The notes beneath the pieces are model-generated. The model worked only from the letters and a program-made list of their open reading frames with translations, was not told where the DNA came from and did no database searches. Below, piece by piece: positions 56,318 to 63,728 of a stretch of 64,000 nucleotides of DNA. Each line of letters opens with the position of its first letter. Within the stretch, counting starts at the first letter, position 1. This DNA is from Streptomyces massasporeus (lineage in GTDB: Bacteria > Actinomycetota > Actinomycetes > Streptomycetales > Streptomycetaceae), in assembly GCF_014648995.1 (NCBI RefSeq), contig NZ_BMSE01000013.1, positions 124,001 through 188,000 of the forward strand, written 5' to 3'. Made by a program: the position numbers and the translations under genes.

Positions 56318-57493
56318 GTGACGTTCCCCGTAGTCGGCATGGTCGGCGGTGGCCAGCTCGCTCGTATGACACACGAGGCGGGCATCCCGCTGGGCATCAG
56401 GTTCAAGCTCCTCAGTGACACCCCGCAGGACTCCGCTGCGCAGGTCGTGAGCGATGTCGTCGTCGGCGACTATCGCGACCTCGACACGCTGCGCGAGTTC
56501 GCCCGGGGGTGCGATGTGATCACCTTCGATCACGAACACGTACCCACCGAGCACCTCCGGGCCCTGGAGGCGGACGGCATCCCCGTGCGCCCCGGCCCCG
56601 ACGCGCTCGTGCACGCCCAGGACAAGGGGGTGATGCGCGCGAAGCTCGACGCGATCGGCGTTCCCTGCCCCCGGCACAGGATCGTGTCCGATCCGCAGGA
56701 CGTGGCCGCCTTCGCGGCCGAGGGCGGTGGGGGCACCTCCCGCTCGAGCGAAGCCGAGAGTGGGGGATTCCCGGTCGTCCTCAAGACCGTCCGCGGCGGC
56801 TACGACGGCAAGGGCGTGTGGGTCGTCGACTCCGTCGAGGAGGCCGCAGAACCGTTCAAGGCCGGTGTCCCCGTGCTCGCCGAGGAGAAGGTCGACTTCC
56901 TGCGCGAGCTCGCCGCCAATGTGGTCCGCTCCCCGCACGGCCAGGCCGTGGCCTACCCGGTCGTGGAGTCCCGCCAGGTCAACGGCGTCTGCGACACGGT
57001 CGTGGCCCCGGCGCCCGACCTCGACGAGGCCCTCGCCCTGGAGGCCTCCGAGATGGCGCTGAACATCGCCAAGGAGCTCGGCGTCGTCGGCCACCTCGCG
57101 GTCGAGCTGTTCCAGACCCGCGATGGCCGCATCCTCGTCAACGAGCTCGCGATGCGCCCCCACAACTCCGGCCACTGGTCGATGGACGGCGCCGTCACCA
57201 GCCAGTTCGCCAACCACGTCCGGGCGGTCCTGGACCTGCCCCTCGGCGACCCGCGCCCGCGCGCCGCGTGGACAGTCATGGTCAACGTCCTCGGCGGCGA
57301 CTACCCGGACATGTACTCCGCGTACCTGCACTGCATGGCCCGCGACCCCCAGCTCAAGATCCACATGTACGGCAAGGACGTGAAGCCCGGCCGCAAGGTC
57401 GGTCACGTCAACACCTACGGCGACGACCTGGACGACGTGCTGGAGCGCGCCCGTCACGCAGCCGGCTACCTGAGAGGCACCATCACCGAATGA
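56318..57493 (+). CDS. purK: 5-(carboxyamino)imidazole ribonucleotide synthase
   Basis: A 391-aa ATP-grasp enzyme that carboxylates AIR to N5-CAIR in purine synthesis. The N-terminal domain begins 'VVGMVGGGQLARMTHEAG'; ATP-grasp motifs include 'PVVLKTVRGGYDGKGVWVVD', 'VLAEEKVDFLRELAANVVR', 'GHLAVELFQTRDGRILVNELAMRPHNSGHWSMDGAVTSQF'. An extra segment of about 14 residues (GGGTSRSSEAESG) interrupts the enzyme just before GFPVVLKT; it is encoded by a repeat-like insert (56726-56768). The start GTG 56318 follows GAGGGAG. The stop overlaps the purE start (ATGA). Confidence 0.94.
   Translation: MTFPVVGMVGGGQLARMTHEAGIPLGIRFKLLSDTPQDSAAQVVSDVVVGDYRDLDTLREFARGCDVITFDHEHVPTEHLRALEADGIPVRPGPDALVHAQDKGVMRAKLDAIGVPCPRHRIVSDPQDVAAFAAEGGGGTSRSSEAESGGFPVVLKTVRGGYDGKGVWVVDSVEEAAEPFKAGVPVLAEEKVDFLRELAANVVRSPHGQAVAYPVVESRQVNGVCDTVVAPAPDLDEALALEASEMALNIAKELGVVGHLAVELFQTRDGRILVNELAMRPHNSGHWSMDGAVTSQFANHVRAVLDLPLGDPRPRAAWTVMVNVLGGDYPDMYSAYLHCMARDPQLKIHMYGKDVKPGRKVGHVNTYGDDLDDVLERARHAAGYLRGTITE
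56726..56768 (+). repeat. In-frame repeat-like insert in purK
   Basis: The segment GGTGGGGGCACCTCCCG then CTCGAGCGAAGCCGAGAG then TGGGGGA lies inside purK in frame. I recognise it as a dispersed element seen often in Streptomyces intergenic regions. Its outer parts (GTGGGGG and AGTGGGGG) and the palindrome CGCTCGAGCG are characteristic. The identification as a dispersed repeat is from memory. Confidence 0.6.
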
Positions 57494-58017
57494 GCCCTGT
57501 TGTTGGCATCGTCATGGGGTCGGACTCCGACTGGCCCGTCATGGAGGCCGCCGCCAAGGCCCTCGACGAGTTCGAGATCGCCTACGAGGTCGACGTCGTC
57601 TCCGCGCACCGCATGCCGCGCGAGATGGTCGCCTACGGCGAGCAGGCCGACGCCCGCGGGCTCAAGGTGATCATCGCCGGGGCGGGCGGCGCCGCCCACC
57701 TGCCCGGCATGCTCGCCTCCGTGACCCCGCTGCCCGTCATCGGCGTGCCCGTGCCGCTGAAGTACCTCGACGGCATGGACAGCCTCCTGTCCATCGTGCA
57801 GATGCCGGCCGGTGTCCCCGTTGCCACCGTCTCCGTCGCCGGTGCCCGCAACGCCGGTCTGCTGGCGGCCCGCATCCTCGCCGCGCACGACGAGGAACTG
57901 CGCGGCCGGATGCGCGACTTCCAGCAGGAGCTGAACGACCAGGCCACCGAGAAGGGCAAGCGCCTGCGCTCCAAGGTCGAGGGCTCGGGCGGATTCGGCT
58001 TCGGCGCGGGGAAGTGA
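57490..58017 (+). CDS. purE: N5-CAIR mutase
   Basis: A 175-aa enzyme that converts N5-CAIR to CAIR, the step after PurK. The signature 'VVGIVMGSDSDWPVMEAAAKALDEF' and 'VVSAHRMPREMVAYGEQADARGLKVIIAGAGGAAHLPGM' are typical of class I PurE. 'PVPLKYLDGMDSLLSIVQMPAGVPVATV' and the C-terminal 'AGLLAARILA' follow. ATG 57490 overlaps the purK stop, so the two are translationally coupled. A Gly-rich tail (EGSGGFGFGAGK) ends the protein. The dipeptidase gene begins 5 bp after its stop. Confidence 0.96.
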   Translation: MSPVVGIVMGSDSDWPVMEAAAKALDEFEIAYEVDVVSAHRMPREMVAYGEQADARGLKVIIAGAGGAAHLPGMLASVTPLPVIGVPVPLKYLDGMDSLLSIVQMPAGVPVATVSVAGARNAGLLAARILAAHDEELRGRMRDFQQELNDQATEKGKRLRSKVEGSGGFGFGAGK

Positions 58018-58022
58018 CGACG

Positions 58023-59210
58023 ATGACCTCCCAGGAGGCAGCCCGGGAACTCCTGCGCGAGTTCCCGGTCGTCGACGGCCACAACGACCTGCCCTGGGCG
58101 CTGCGCGAGCAGGTCCGCTACGACCTCGACGCCCGCGACATCGCCGCCGACCAGAGCGCCCATCTGCACACCGACATCCCCCGGCTGCGCGCGGGCGGGG
58201 TCGGCGCCCAGTACTGGTCGGTGTACGTCCGCACGGACGCGCCCGACCCGGTCGCCGCCACGCTCGAACAGATCGACTGCGTACGGCAGTTGCTGGCCCG
58301 CCACCCCGAGGACCTGCGCCCCGCGCTCACCGCCGCCGACATGGAGGCCGCGCGCGGGGAGGGGCGTATCGCCTCCCTCATGGGAGCGGAGGGCGGCCAC
58401 TCCATCGCCAACTCCCTGGGCACCCTGCGCGGCCTGCACAACCTCGGTGTGCGATACATGACCCTCACCCACAACGACAACGTCGACTGGGCGGACTCCG
58501 CGACCGACGAGCCGAAGGCCGGTGGTCTGACCGCGTTCGGCCGTGAGGTCGTCCGGGAGATGAACCGGCTCGGCATGCTCGTCGACCTCTCCCACGTGGC
58601 GGCGACGACCATGCGGGACGCGCTCGACGCGAGCTCCGCCCCGGTGATCTTCTCCCACTCCTCCGCCCGGGCCGTGTGCGACCACCCGCGCAACGTTCCC
58701 GACGACGTCCTGGAGCGGCTGCCCGCCAACGGCGGCATGGCGATGGTGACGTTCGTGCCGAAGTTCGTGCTCCAGGCGGCCGTGGACTGGACGGCCGCGG
58801 CCGACGAGAACATGCGCGCACACGGCTTCCATCACCTCGACACCACCGCGGAGGCCATGAAGGTCCACCGCGCCTTCGAGGAGCGGCACCCGCGGCCGGT
58901 CGCGACGGTGTCGACGGTCGCCGACCACCTGGACCACATGCGCGAGGCGGCCGGCATCGACCACCTCGGCATCGGCGGCGACTACGACGGCACGGCCTTC
59001 ACGCCCGACGGCCTCGCCGACGTCTCCGGCTACCCCAACCTCCTCGCCGAACTGCTCGACCGCGGCTGGTCCAAGGCCGATCTGGCAAAGCTGACCTGGA
59101 AGAACGCGGTCCGGGTGCTGGACGCGGCGGAGGACGTGGCCCGGGGGCTTCAGGCGACGCGGTCGCCGTCCAACGCCACGATCGAGTCGCTGGACGCGTC
59201 CGCCGGCTGA
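58023..59210 (+). CDS. M19 membrane dipeptidase-like metallopeptidase (Sco3058 type)
   Basis: A 395-aa zinc dipeptidase of the renal dipeptidase family. All metal ligands are present: H20 and D22 in 'VDGHNDLPWAL', E123 in 'LMGAEGGHSI', H191 in 'DLSHVAAT', H212 in 'VIFSHSSAR', and D320 in 'GIGGDYDG'. With the ATG at 58023 these numbers agree with those I remember for S. coelicolor Sco3058. A GTG at 58014 that overlaps the purE stop is an alternative start and would add three residues. There is no signal peptide. The last 61 bases overlap the convergent alkene reductase gene. Confidence 0.93.
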   Translation: MTSQEAARELLREFPVVDGHNDLPWALREQVRYDLDARDIAADQSAHLHTDIPRLRAGGVGAQYWSVYVRTDAPDPVAATLEQIDCVRQLLARHPEDLRPALTAADMEAARGEGRIASLMGAEGGHSIANSLGTLRGLHNLGVRYMTLTHNDNVDWADSATDEPKAGGLTAFGREVVREMNRLGMLVDLSHVAATTMRDALDASSAPVIFSHSSARAVCDHPRNVPDDVLERLPANGGMAMVTFVPKFVLQAAVDWTAAADENMRAHGFHHLDTTAEAMKVHRAFEERHPRPVATVSTVADHLDHMREAAGIDHLGIGGDYDGTAFTPDGLADVSGYPNLLAELLDRGWSKADLAKLTWKNAVRVLDAAEDVARGLQATRSPSNATIESLDASAG

Positions 59211-60292
59211 TCGTCGAGGGCGGGGTAGTCGGTGTAGCCGGTCGCCCCGCCCACGTACATGAAGTACCGGTCGCGCATCTCGTTGAGCGGCGCCCCGAGC
59301 CGCAGCCGCGCCACCAGGTCGGGGTTGGCGAGGAAGGGCCGGCCGAGCGCGATCAGATCGGCACCGGCGGCCAGCAGTGCCTCGGACGCCCGGCGCACCT
59401 CCCGCGTGGTGAACTCGCTCAGCACCGGGTTGCCGATGAGCACGCCCGGCCAGGCGGCGCGCACCGCACGGAACACCTCCGTGTCCGGGTCGGAGCGCAC
59501 CAGGTGCAGATACGCGAGTCCCAGCCCGCCCAGCCGCTCGGCGAGCGCCGGGTAGAGCTCCTCCGTCTCGCCCTCCGCGATGCCGTTGACCGTGTTGCCG
59601 GGGGAGACCCGCAGCCCCGTCCGCCCGGCCCCGATCTCGGCGGCCACGGCCTCGGTCACCTCGGCCGTGAACCGGATCCGGGCGGCGACGGAACCGCCGT
59701 AGCCGTCGGTGCGGAGATTGGTGTTGCGGGCGAGGAACTGGTGCAGCAGATGGCCGTTGGCGGAGTGCACCTCGACGCCCTCGAACCCGGCGTGGATCGC
59801 GTTGCGGGCGGCCTTCGCGAAGTCGGCGACGGTGGTGCGGATGTCCTCGCCGGTCATCTCCCGGGGGACGACGGCCGGCAGTCGCCCCTGCGGCGTGTGG
59901 ATGGTCTCGGGCAGCGGGACGGGCGAGGGCGCCAGCGGCGTGAGCCCGCTGGTCGCGGGGTGGCCGACCCGGCCGCCGTGCTGGAGCTGGAGGAACATCC
60001 GCCCGCCCGCGTCCCGTACGGCGTCCGTGACCTGCCGCCAGCCGGCCACGTGGGCCGGACTGTGGATGGCGGCGATGTCGGGGTACGTCTGACCGACCGC
60101 GTTCGGTGTCGAGGCCTCGGCGATGATCAGCCCGGCCGAGGCGCGCTGGGCGTAGTACTCGGCCATGAGCGGGGTCGGGGTGCCGTCCGCGCCGGCGCGG
60201 TTGCGGGTCAGCGGAGCCATCACCAGACGGCTGGGCAGGTCCAGCCCGGGGAGACGAGCCGGTGCGAAGAGTGCTGTCGTGTGCTGCGTCAT
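59150..60292 (-). CDS. Old yellow enzyme-type alkene reductase
   Basis: A 380-aa FMN flavoprotein that reduces activated C=C bonds of enals, enones or nitro compounds with NAD(P)H. Family blocks: 'RLVMAPLTRNRAGADGTPTPLMAEYYAQRASAGLIIAEAS', 'FLQLQHGGRVGHP', 'FEGVEVHSANGHLLHQFLARNTNLRTDGYGGSV' (the HxxN substrate pair), 'GLRVSPGNTVNGI' and 'LIALGRPFLANPDLVARL'. ATG 60292. It is divergent from a MerR regulator gene and shares an operator with it. Its 3' end overlaps the dipeptidase gene on the other strand by 61 bases. Detoxification of reactive electrophiles is the likely role. Confidence 0.93.
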   Translation of the reverse strand: MTQHTTALFAPARLPGLDLPSRLVMAPLTRNRAGADGTPTPLMAEYYAQRASAGLIIAEASTPNAVGQTYPDIAAIHSPAHVAGWRQVTDAVRDAGGRMFLQLQHGGRVGHPATSGLTPLAPSPVPLPETIHTPQGRLPAVVPREMTGEDIRTTVADFAKAARNAIHAGFEGVEVHSANGHLLHQFLARNTNLRTDGYGGSVAARIRFTAEVTEAVAAEIGAGRTGLRVSPGNTVNGIAEGETEELYPALAERLGGLGLAYLHLVRSDPDTEVFRAVRAAWPGVLIGNPVLSEFTTREVRRASEALLAAGADLIALGRPFLANPDLVARLRLGAPLNEMRDRYFMYVGGATGYTDYPALDDQPADASSDSIVALDGDRVA

Positions 60293-60308
60293 ACCCGTAC
60301 GCTAGAAC

Positions 60309-60324
60309 CTGACACTGATGTCAG
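60309..60324. promoter_or_regulatory. MerR operator between alkene reductase and MerR genes
   Basis: CTGACACTGATGTCAG is a perfect inverted repeat with 6-bp arms (CTGACA / TGTCAG). It lies 17 bp before the alkene reductase ATG and 22 bp before the MerR GTG. Its complement differs at two positions from the core of the site at 2614-2629. Confidence 0.75.
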
Positions 60325-60345
60325 AATCAAGTCCGGGGGTGGCAC

Positions 60346-60705
60346 GTGCGGATCGGTGAACTGGCCCGGCGGACCAACGTCAGCGAGCGGTCGCTGCGCT
60401 ACTACGAGAAGCAGGGCATGCTGTCCGCCGAGCGGACCCCCGGCGGGCACCGGGAGTACCCGGAGGCGGCCGTGGACCGGGTCATCCGGATCCAGGAGCT
60501 GTTCGCTGCGGGACTGTGCAGCGAGAAGATCGTCCAGTTGCTGCCCTGCATGCGGGACACCGACGGCGGCCCCTCCGTCGTCGCCACGCCGAAGCTGGTC
60601 GCCGACCTCACCGCCGAGCGCGCCCGCATCGACCGGATGATCGCCGACCTGGTCCGTTCCCGGGACACCCTGGACGAGGTGATCGACGCGGCCCGGCTGT
60701 CCTGA
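60346..60705 (+). CDS. MerR family transcriptional regulator
   Basis: A 119-aa regulator beginning with the MerR HTH 'MRIGELARRTNVSERSLRYYEKQGMLSAERTPGGHREYPEAAVDRVIRIQELFAAGLCSEKIVQLLPCM'. The dimerisation helix ends with 'LTAERARIDRMIADLVRSRDTLDEVIDAA'. The 'LLPCM' cysteine matches the LPC of the regulator at 1162; a further Cys lies in GLCSEK. GTG 60346 follows GGGGG. It shares its operator with the divergent reductase gene, so it probably senses the substrate of that enzyme. Length is at the short end of the family, with no effector domain beyond the helix. Confidence 0.9.
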   Translation: MRIGELARRTNVSERSLRYYEKQGMLSAERTPGGHREYPEAAVDRVIRIQELFAAGLCSEKIVQLLPCMRDTDGGPSVVATPKLVADLTAERARIDRMIADLVRSRDTLDEVIDAARLS

Positions 60706-60817
60706 GGGCACCCGCCCGCGAGGCCCGCGCCGTACTCCGAACGCCCCGCCCACCAGGAACCACTCCCCGCTTCGTGCGACGGTGACCGTACCTCACGAAC
60801 GACCCCACGGAGCCGCC

Positions 60818-61954
60818 ATGGCAGACCTCCAGGACGACCTGCGCGCCGCCGCCGCGGCCGCCGGGGAGTTCGACGAACTGGCCGAGCCGTACCCCGACGA
60901 GGGCGTCGTCGCGGCGGAGTCCTACGAGCCCGTCTCCGACCCGGACGACGCGCCCATGACCCGGGCCCGCGCCATCCTGGCCGCGCACCCCGTCGCCGAC
61001 GGCTACAACGGACTGCCCTGGGCGCTCAAGCGCCTGTCCTGGTACGACCTGGAGGACGGCGAGAGCACCGTCGACACGGACGTGCCCCGGCTGCGCAGCG
61101 GCCATGTGGGCGCGCTGTTCTGGTCGTTGCACCTGCCCGAGGGCCTGGACGGCGACCGAGCCGTCGGCGCCACCCTGGAGCAGCTGGACCTGGCGAAGAC
61201 CGTCGTCCGGACCTGTGAGGAGGGCCTGCGGCCGGCCTGCACGGCCGGGCAGGTCGCGGACGCCCGCAACTGCGGCCGCGTCGCCGTGCTCCTCGGCCCC
61301 GCCGGCGCCCCGGCCCTGGGCGACTCGCTCGGCATCCTGCGCCAGCTGCACCTGCTCGGTCTGCGCGTCCTCACGCTGACCGGCGTGTCCTGGGCGAGCG
61401 AGGCGGGCCTGACCCGGTTCGGCGAGGAGGTCGTGCGCGAGATGAACCGTCTCGGCGTGATCACGGACCTCTCCGGCGCCTCCGCCCAGACCCTGCGCCG
61501 CGTCCTGAGCCTGTCCCGGGCACCCGTGCTGTGCAGCCGCTCCGCGGCCCGGAGCCTGCGCCCCCATCCGGCCAACCTCCCGGACGACCTGCTGGCGGAG
61601 CTCGGCGCGGCCAAGGGACTGTGCCTGGTGCCGCTGACCGCCGAACAGACCGGCCCGACCGTCCGCGATGTCGCCGACCACCTCGACCACGTCCGCGCCG
61701 TGGCCGGAGCGCACTGCGTCGGACTGTCCGGCACGTACGACTCCGGAGCCGCCCACCCGCAGGAGCTCGGCGACACCTCCTGCTATCCGCGGCTGATCGC
61801 CGAGCTGCTGAGGCGCGGCTGGGAGGAGGCGGACGTGGCGCTGCTGACCTGGGGCAACGTCCAGCGTGTCCTGCGCGGCGCCGACTTCGCGGCCCGCGCC
61901 GCCCAGCAGCGCCGCGAGCCGTCCACGGCGACGATCTCGGAGCTGGACGGGTAG
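60818..61954 (+). CDS. Metal-less M19 dipeptidase paralogue (pseudoenzyme)
   Basis: A 378-aa protein clearly homologous to the M19 dipeptidase encoded at 58023, aligning over most of its length ('VADGYNGLPWALKRL', 'ATLEQLDLAKTVVRTCEEGLRPA', 'FGEEVVREMNRLGVITDLSGAS', 'ELLRRGWEEADVALLTWGNVQRVLRGAD'). Every expected zinc ligand or catalytic residue is changed: H to Y63, D to G65, E to A162, H to G220, H to R241, D to T306. It also has about 45 extra acidic N-terminal residues and lacks the loop that follows the fourth ligand region. ATG 60818 is chosen for GGAG upstream. It has normal coding bias and no frameshift, so it is probably under selection for a non-peptidase role. Confidence 0.9.
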   Translation: MADLQDDLRAAAAAAGEFDELAEPYPDEGVVAAESYEPVSDPDDAPMTRARAILAAHPVADGYNGLPWALKRLSWYDLEDGESTVDTDVPRLRSGHVGALFWSLHLPEGLDGDRAVGATLEQLDLAKTVVRTCEEGLRPACTAGQVADARNCGRVAVLLGPAGAPALGDSLGILRQLHLLGLRVLTLTGVSWASEAGLTRFGEEVVREMNRLGVITDLSGASAQTLRRVLSLSRAPVLCSRSAARSLRPHPANLPDDLLAELGAAKGLCLVPLTAEQTGPTVRDVADHLDHVRAVAGAHCVGLSGTYDSGAAHPQELGDTSCYPRLIAELLRRGWEEADVALLTWGNVQRVLRGADFAARAAQQRREPSTATISELDG

Positions 61955-61960
61955 CGGCCC

Positions 61961-62009
61961 GCCGCCGGACGGGCCTGCCGCCGGACGGGCCTGCCGCCGG
62001 AACGGGTCC
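61961..62009. repeat. 16-bp tandem repeats
   Basis: Two identical copies of GCCGCCGGACGGGCCT and a third diverged copy lie just after the pseudoenzyme stop codon, before the convergent VOC gene. Confidence 0.75.
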
Positions 62010-62045
62010 GTCAGGTCGATCGTGCTCGCGCCGATCGTCCCCGGG

Positions 62046-62438
62046 TCAGTCGTGCTCGATCCGGCACAGGCAGAACGGATGCCCCGCCGGGTCGGCGTAG
62101 ACGCGGAAGTCCTTCTTCACGTCGTCCTCCTTGTCCAGCACCCGCGCGCCCAGCGCCAGCACCCGCTCCTCCGCCGCGTCGATCTCGTCCCAGGTCGAAC
62201 CGGCGTCGAAGTCGAGGTGGAACTGCTGGGCGTTGCGATCGGCCCGCGGCCACTCCGGCGGAGTGTGGCCGGGGGAGCGCTGGAAGGCGAGCCGGGGCCC
62301 GCCGGGGACGCGCAGCACCACCCAGTCGGGGTCGTCGTCCTCCGGGGTGCCGCCGCCGACCCGCGCATAGAAGCGGGCCAGCTCGCGGGGGTCGGGGCAG
62401 TCGACGACCACGGAACGAAAACGTGCCACGGCGGACAT
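62046..62438 (-). CDS. VOC family protein (glyoxalase-like)
   Basis: A 130-aa vicinal-oxygen-chelate fold protein. The sequence 'FRSVVVDCPDPRELARFYARVGGGTP' at the start and 'RVYADPAGHPFCLCRIEHD' at the end are the family hallmarks, with 'FHLDFDAGSTWDEIDAAEERVLALGARVL' in the middle. It is one of a tandem pair; the two share the end 'RVYADPAGHPFCLC'. ATG 62438 with GGAGG 5 bp upstream. The active-site metal ligands are not complete by eye, as is common in this actinobacterial group, so its reaction is unknown. It follows the upstream VOC gene by 14 bp. Confidence 0.85.
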   Translation of the reverse strand: MSAVARFRSVVVDCPDPRELARFYARVGGGTPEDDDPDWVVLRVPGGPRLAFQRSPGHTPPEWPRADRNAQQFHLDFDAGSTWDEIDAAEERVLALGARVLDKEDDVKKDFRVYADPAGHPFCLCRIEHD

Positions 62439-62452
62439 GAGGCCTCCGAGGG

Positions 62453-62824
62453 TCAGCAGGCGCAGAGGCAGAACGGGTGCCCGGCCGGGTCGGCGTAAAC
62501 CCGGAAGGTCCGCTCCCGGTCCTCCGCGTCCAGCGGTTTCGCCCCGAGCGCCAGTACGCCCTTCTCGGCCGCGTCCAGGTCGTCCACCACGAGGTCGAGG
62601 TGGAACTGCTGCGAGCCGTCGGGCGAGGGCCACTTCGGCGGTACGTACCCGGGAGACGCCTGGAAGGCGAGCGGTGTGCCGTCCGGCACCTTCAGGTCGA
62701 CCCACTCGTCCTCCCCGTCGGTCTCCACCGTCGGCGTGCCGCCCAGCACCTCGGCGTAGAAACCGGCCAGGGCGCGCGGGTCGGGACAGTCCAGGACGAC
62801 GACACCCAGCTTGGCGAGAGCCAT
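62453..62824 (-). CDS. VOC family protein (glyoxalase-like)
   Basis: A 123-aa VOC-fold protein beginning 'MALAKLGVVVLDCPDPRALAGFYAEVLGGTP' and ending 'FRVYADPAGHPFCLCAC'. It is a close paralogue of the downstream VOC protein, so the two probably arose by duplication. It has 'FHLDLVVDDLDAAEKGVLALGAKPLDAED' in the centre. ATG 62824 follows GAGGAGG. It is divergent from the CGNR gene and shares with it the 15-bp palindrome at 62868. Co-transcribed with the next VOC gene. Confidence 0.87.
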   Translation of the reverse strand: MALAKLGVVVLDCPDPRALAGFYAEVLGGTPTVETDGEDEWVDLKVPDGTPLAFQASPGYVPPKWPSPDGSQQFHLDLVVDDLDAAEKGVLALGAKPLDAEDRERTFRVYADPAGHPFCLCAC

Positions 62825-62867
62825 GACTTCCTCCTCGAAGTCGGCGTTACCCGCAGAGGCGGATAAC

Positions 62868-62882
62868 CAGTAACCGTTACTG
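62868..62882. promoter_or_regulatory. Palindromic operator before the VOC pair
   Basis: CAGTAACCGTTACTG is a perfect 15-bp palindrome (7-bp arms, central C) between the VOC genes and the divergent CGNR gene. GTTAC at 62846 and GTAAC at 62901 flank it as further half sites. Confidence 0.6.
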
Positions 62883-62940
62883 CATGCTCCCGCATGGGCG
62901 GTAACCTCGCAAGGGGAATCGCGAGAGGTACGGTCCAGCC

Positions 62941-63447
62941 ATGACGGAGAGATCGCCCGCGCCCGGCGGCCTGGCCCTGGTCGAGGCCCTGGTGAACACG
63001 CTGGACATCGAGTCCGGCGCCGACGCGCTGGACACACCCGAGGGCCGGGAGCGCCTCGGCATCACCGCGGAGGAGACGGACCGGGCCCGCACCCTGCGCG
63101 AGTCCCTGCGCGCGACCCTGCTCGCCCACGCCGGCCACCCGCCGCACCGCGACGTCACCCCGCTCGGCGTGCTCCTGGCCGAGGCCCCGCTCCTCGTCAC
63201 CGTCGACGCGGCGGACGGCTCGGCCGCCCTGGCCCCCGCCGACGGCCGCTCCCTGCACGCGCGCGTGGCCGCCGCCGTCGCAGAGGCCCTGGTCGCCGGC
63301 ACCTGGACCCGCCTCAAGGCCTGCGCGGCCGCCGACTGCCACTGGGCCTACTACGACCGCAGCCCGGCAGGCCGCGGCCGCTGGTGCTCCATGCAGGTCT
63401 GCGGAGCCCGCGCGAAGATGCGCCGCTACCGGGCCAAGGAGGCATAG
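62941..63447 (+). CDS. CGNR zinc-finger regulator
   Basis: A 168-aa putative stress-response regulator. The N-terminal part (about 1-110) resembles the ABATE/ribosomal-like domain ('ALVEALVNTLDIESGADAL', 'LRESLRATLLAHAG'). The C-terminal zinc finger has 'LKACAAADCHWAYYDRSPAGRGRWCSMQVCGARAKMRRYR' with four Cys; the usual CGNR is CGAR here. ATG 62941. Such proteins often regulate a neighbouring glyoxalase-like gene, which fits the divergent VOC pair. Its 3' end looks partly copied at 63601-63625. Confidence 0.88.
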   Translation: MTERSPAPGGLALVEALVNTLDIESGADALDTPEGRERLGITAEETDRARTLRESLRATLLAHAGHPPHRDVTPLGVLLAEAPLLVTVDAADGSAALAPADGRSLHARVAAAVAEALVAGTWTRLKACAAADCHWAYYDRSPAGRGRWCSMQVCGARAKMRRYRAKEA

Positions 63448-63455
63448 CCGCCACC

Positions 63456-63625
63456 GGGTCCACAGGGGTGCAGCGGCTTCGGGGCCGACGGGATCAGGCC
63501 GCCGCCGGGTCCACAGGGGTGCAGCGGCTTCCGGGCTGACGAGGTCAAGCGGCCACCGGGGTCCACAGGGGTGCAGCGGCTTCCGGGCCACAGTGGTACA
63601 GCCGCTACCGGCCCAAAGAGGTATG
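63456..63625. repeat. Tandem array after the CGNR gene
   Basis: GGGTCCACAGGGGTGCAGCG units start at 63456, 63507 and 63559 (51 and 52 bp apart), followed by a diverged partial copy near 63587. At 63601-63625 a segment (GCCGCTACCGGCCCAAAGAG) resembles the end of the CGNR gene at 63423-63446. No gene is seen in this stretch. Confidence 0.8.
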
Positions 63626-63665
63626 GACGGCCCGCCGCACAGCCCGGTGGTGCAGAATGCACGAA

Positions 63666-63706
63666 GACGCCGGTTCGGCCGACTGAGCCTCGGCCGAACC
63701 GGCGTC
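63666..63706 (-). terminator. Terminator after the UDP-glucose dehydrogenase gene
   Basis: A perfect 17-bp stem (63666-63682 with 63690-63706) and 7-nt loop, 22 bp past the stop on the minus strand. Confidence 0.8.
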
Positions 63707-63728
63707 GCCTGTGTGACGCGTCTCGCGC

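Noticed and set aside
63426..63662. Minus-strand frame with repeated KPLHPCGPGGG
   Set aside because: It is produced by the 51-52 bp DNA array after the CGNR gene; the start is weak and no family is recognised.
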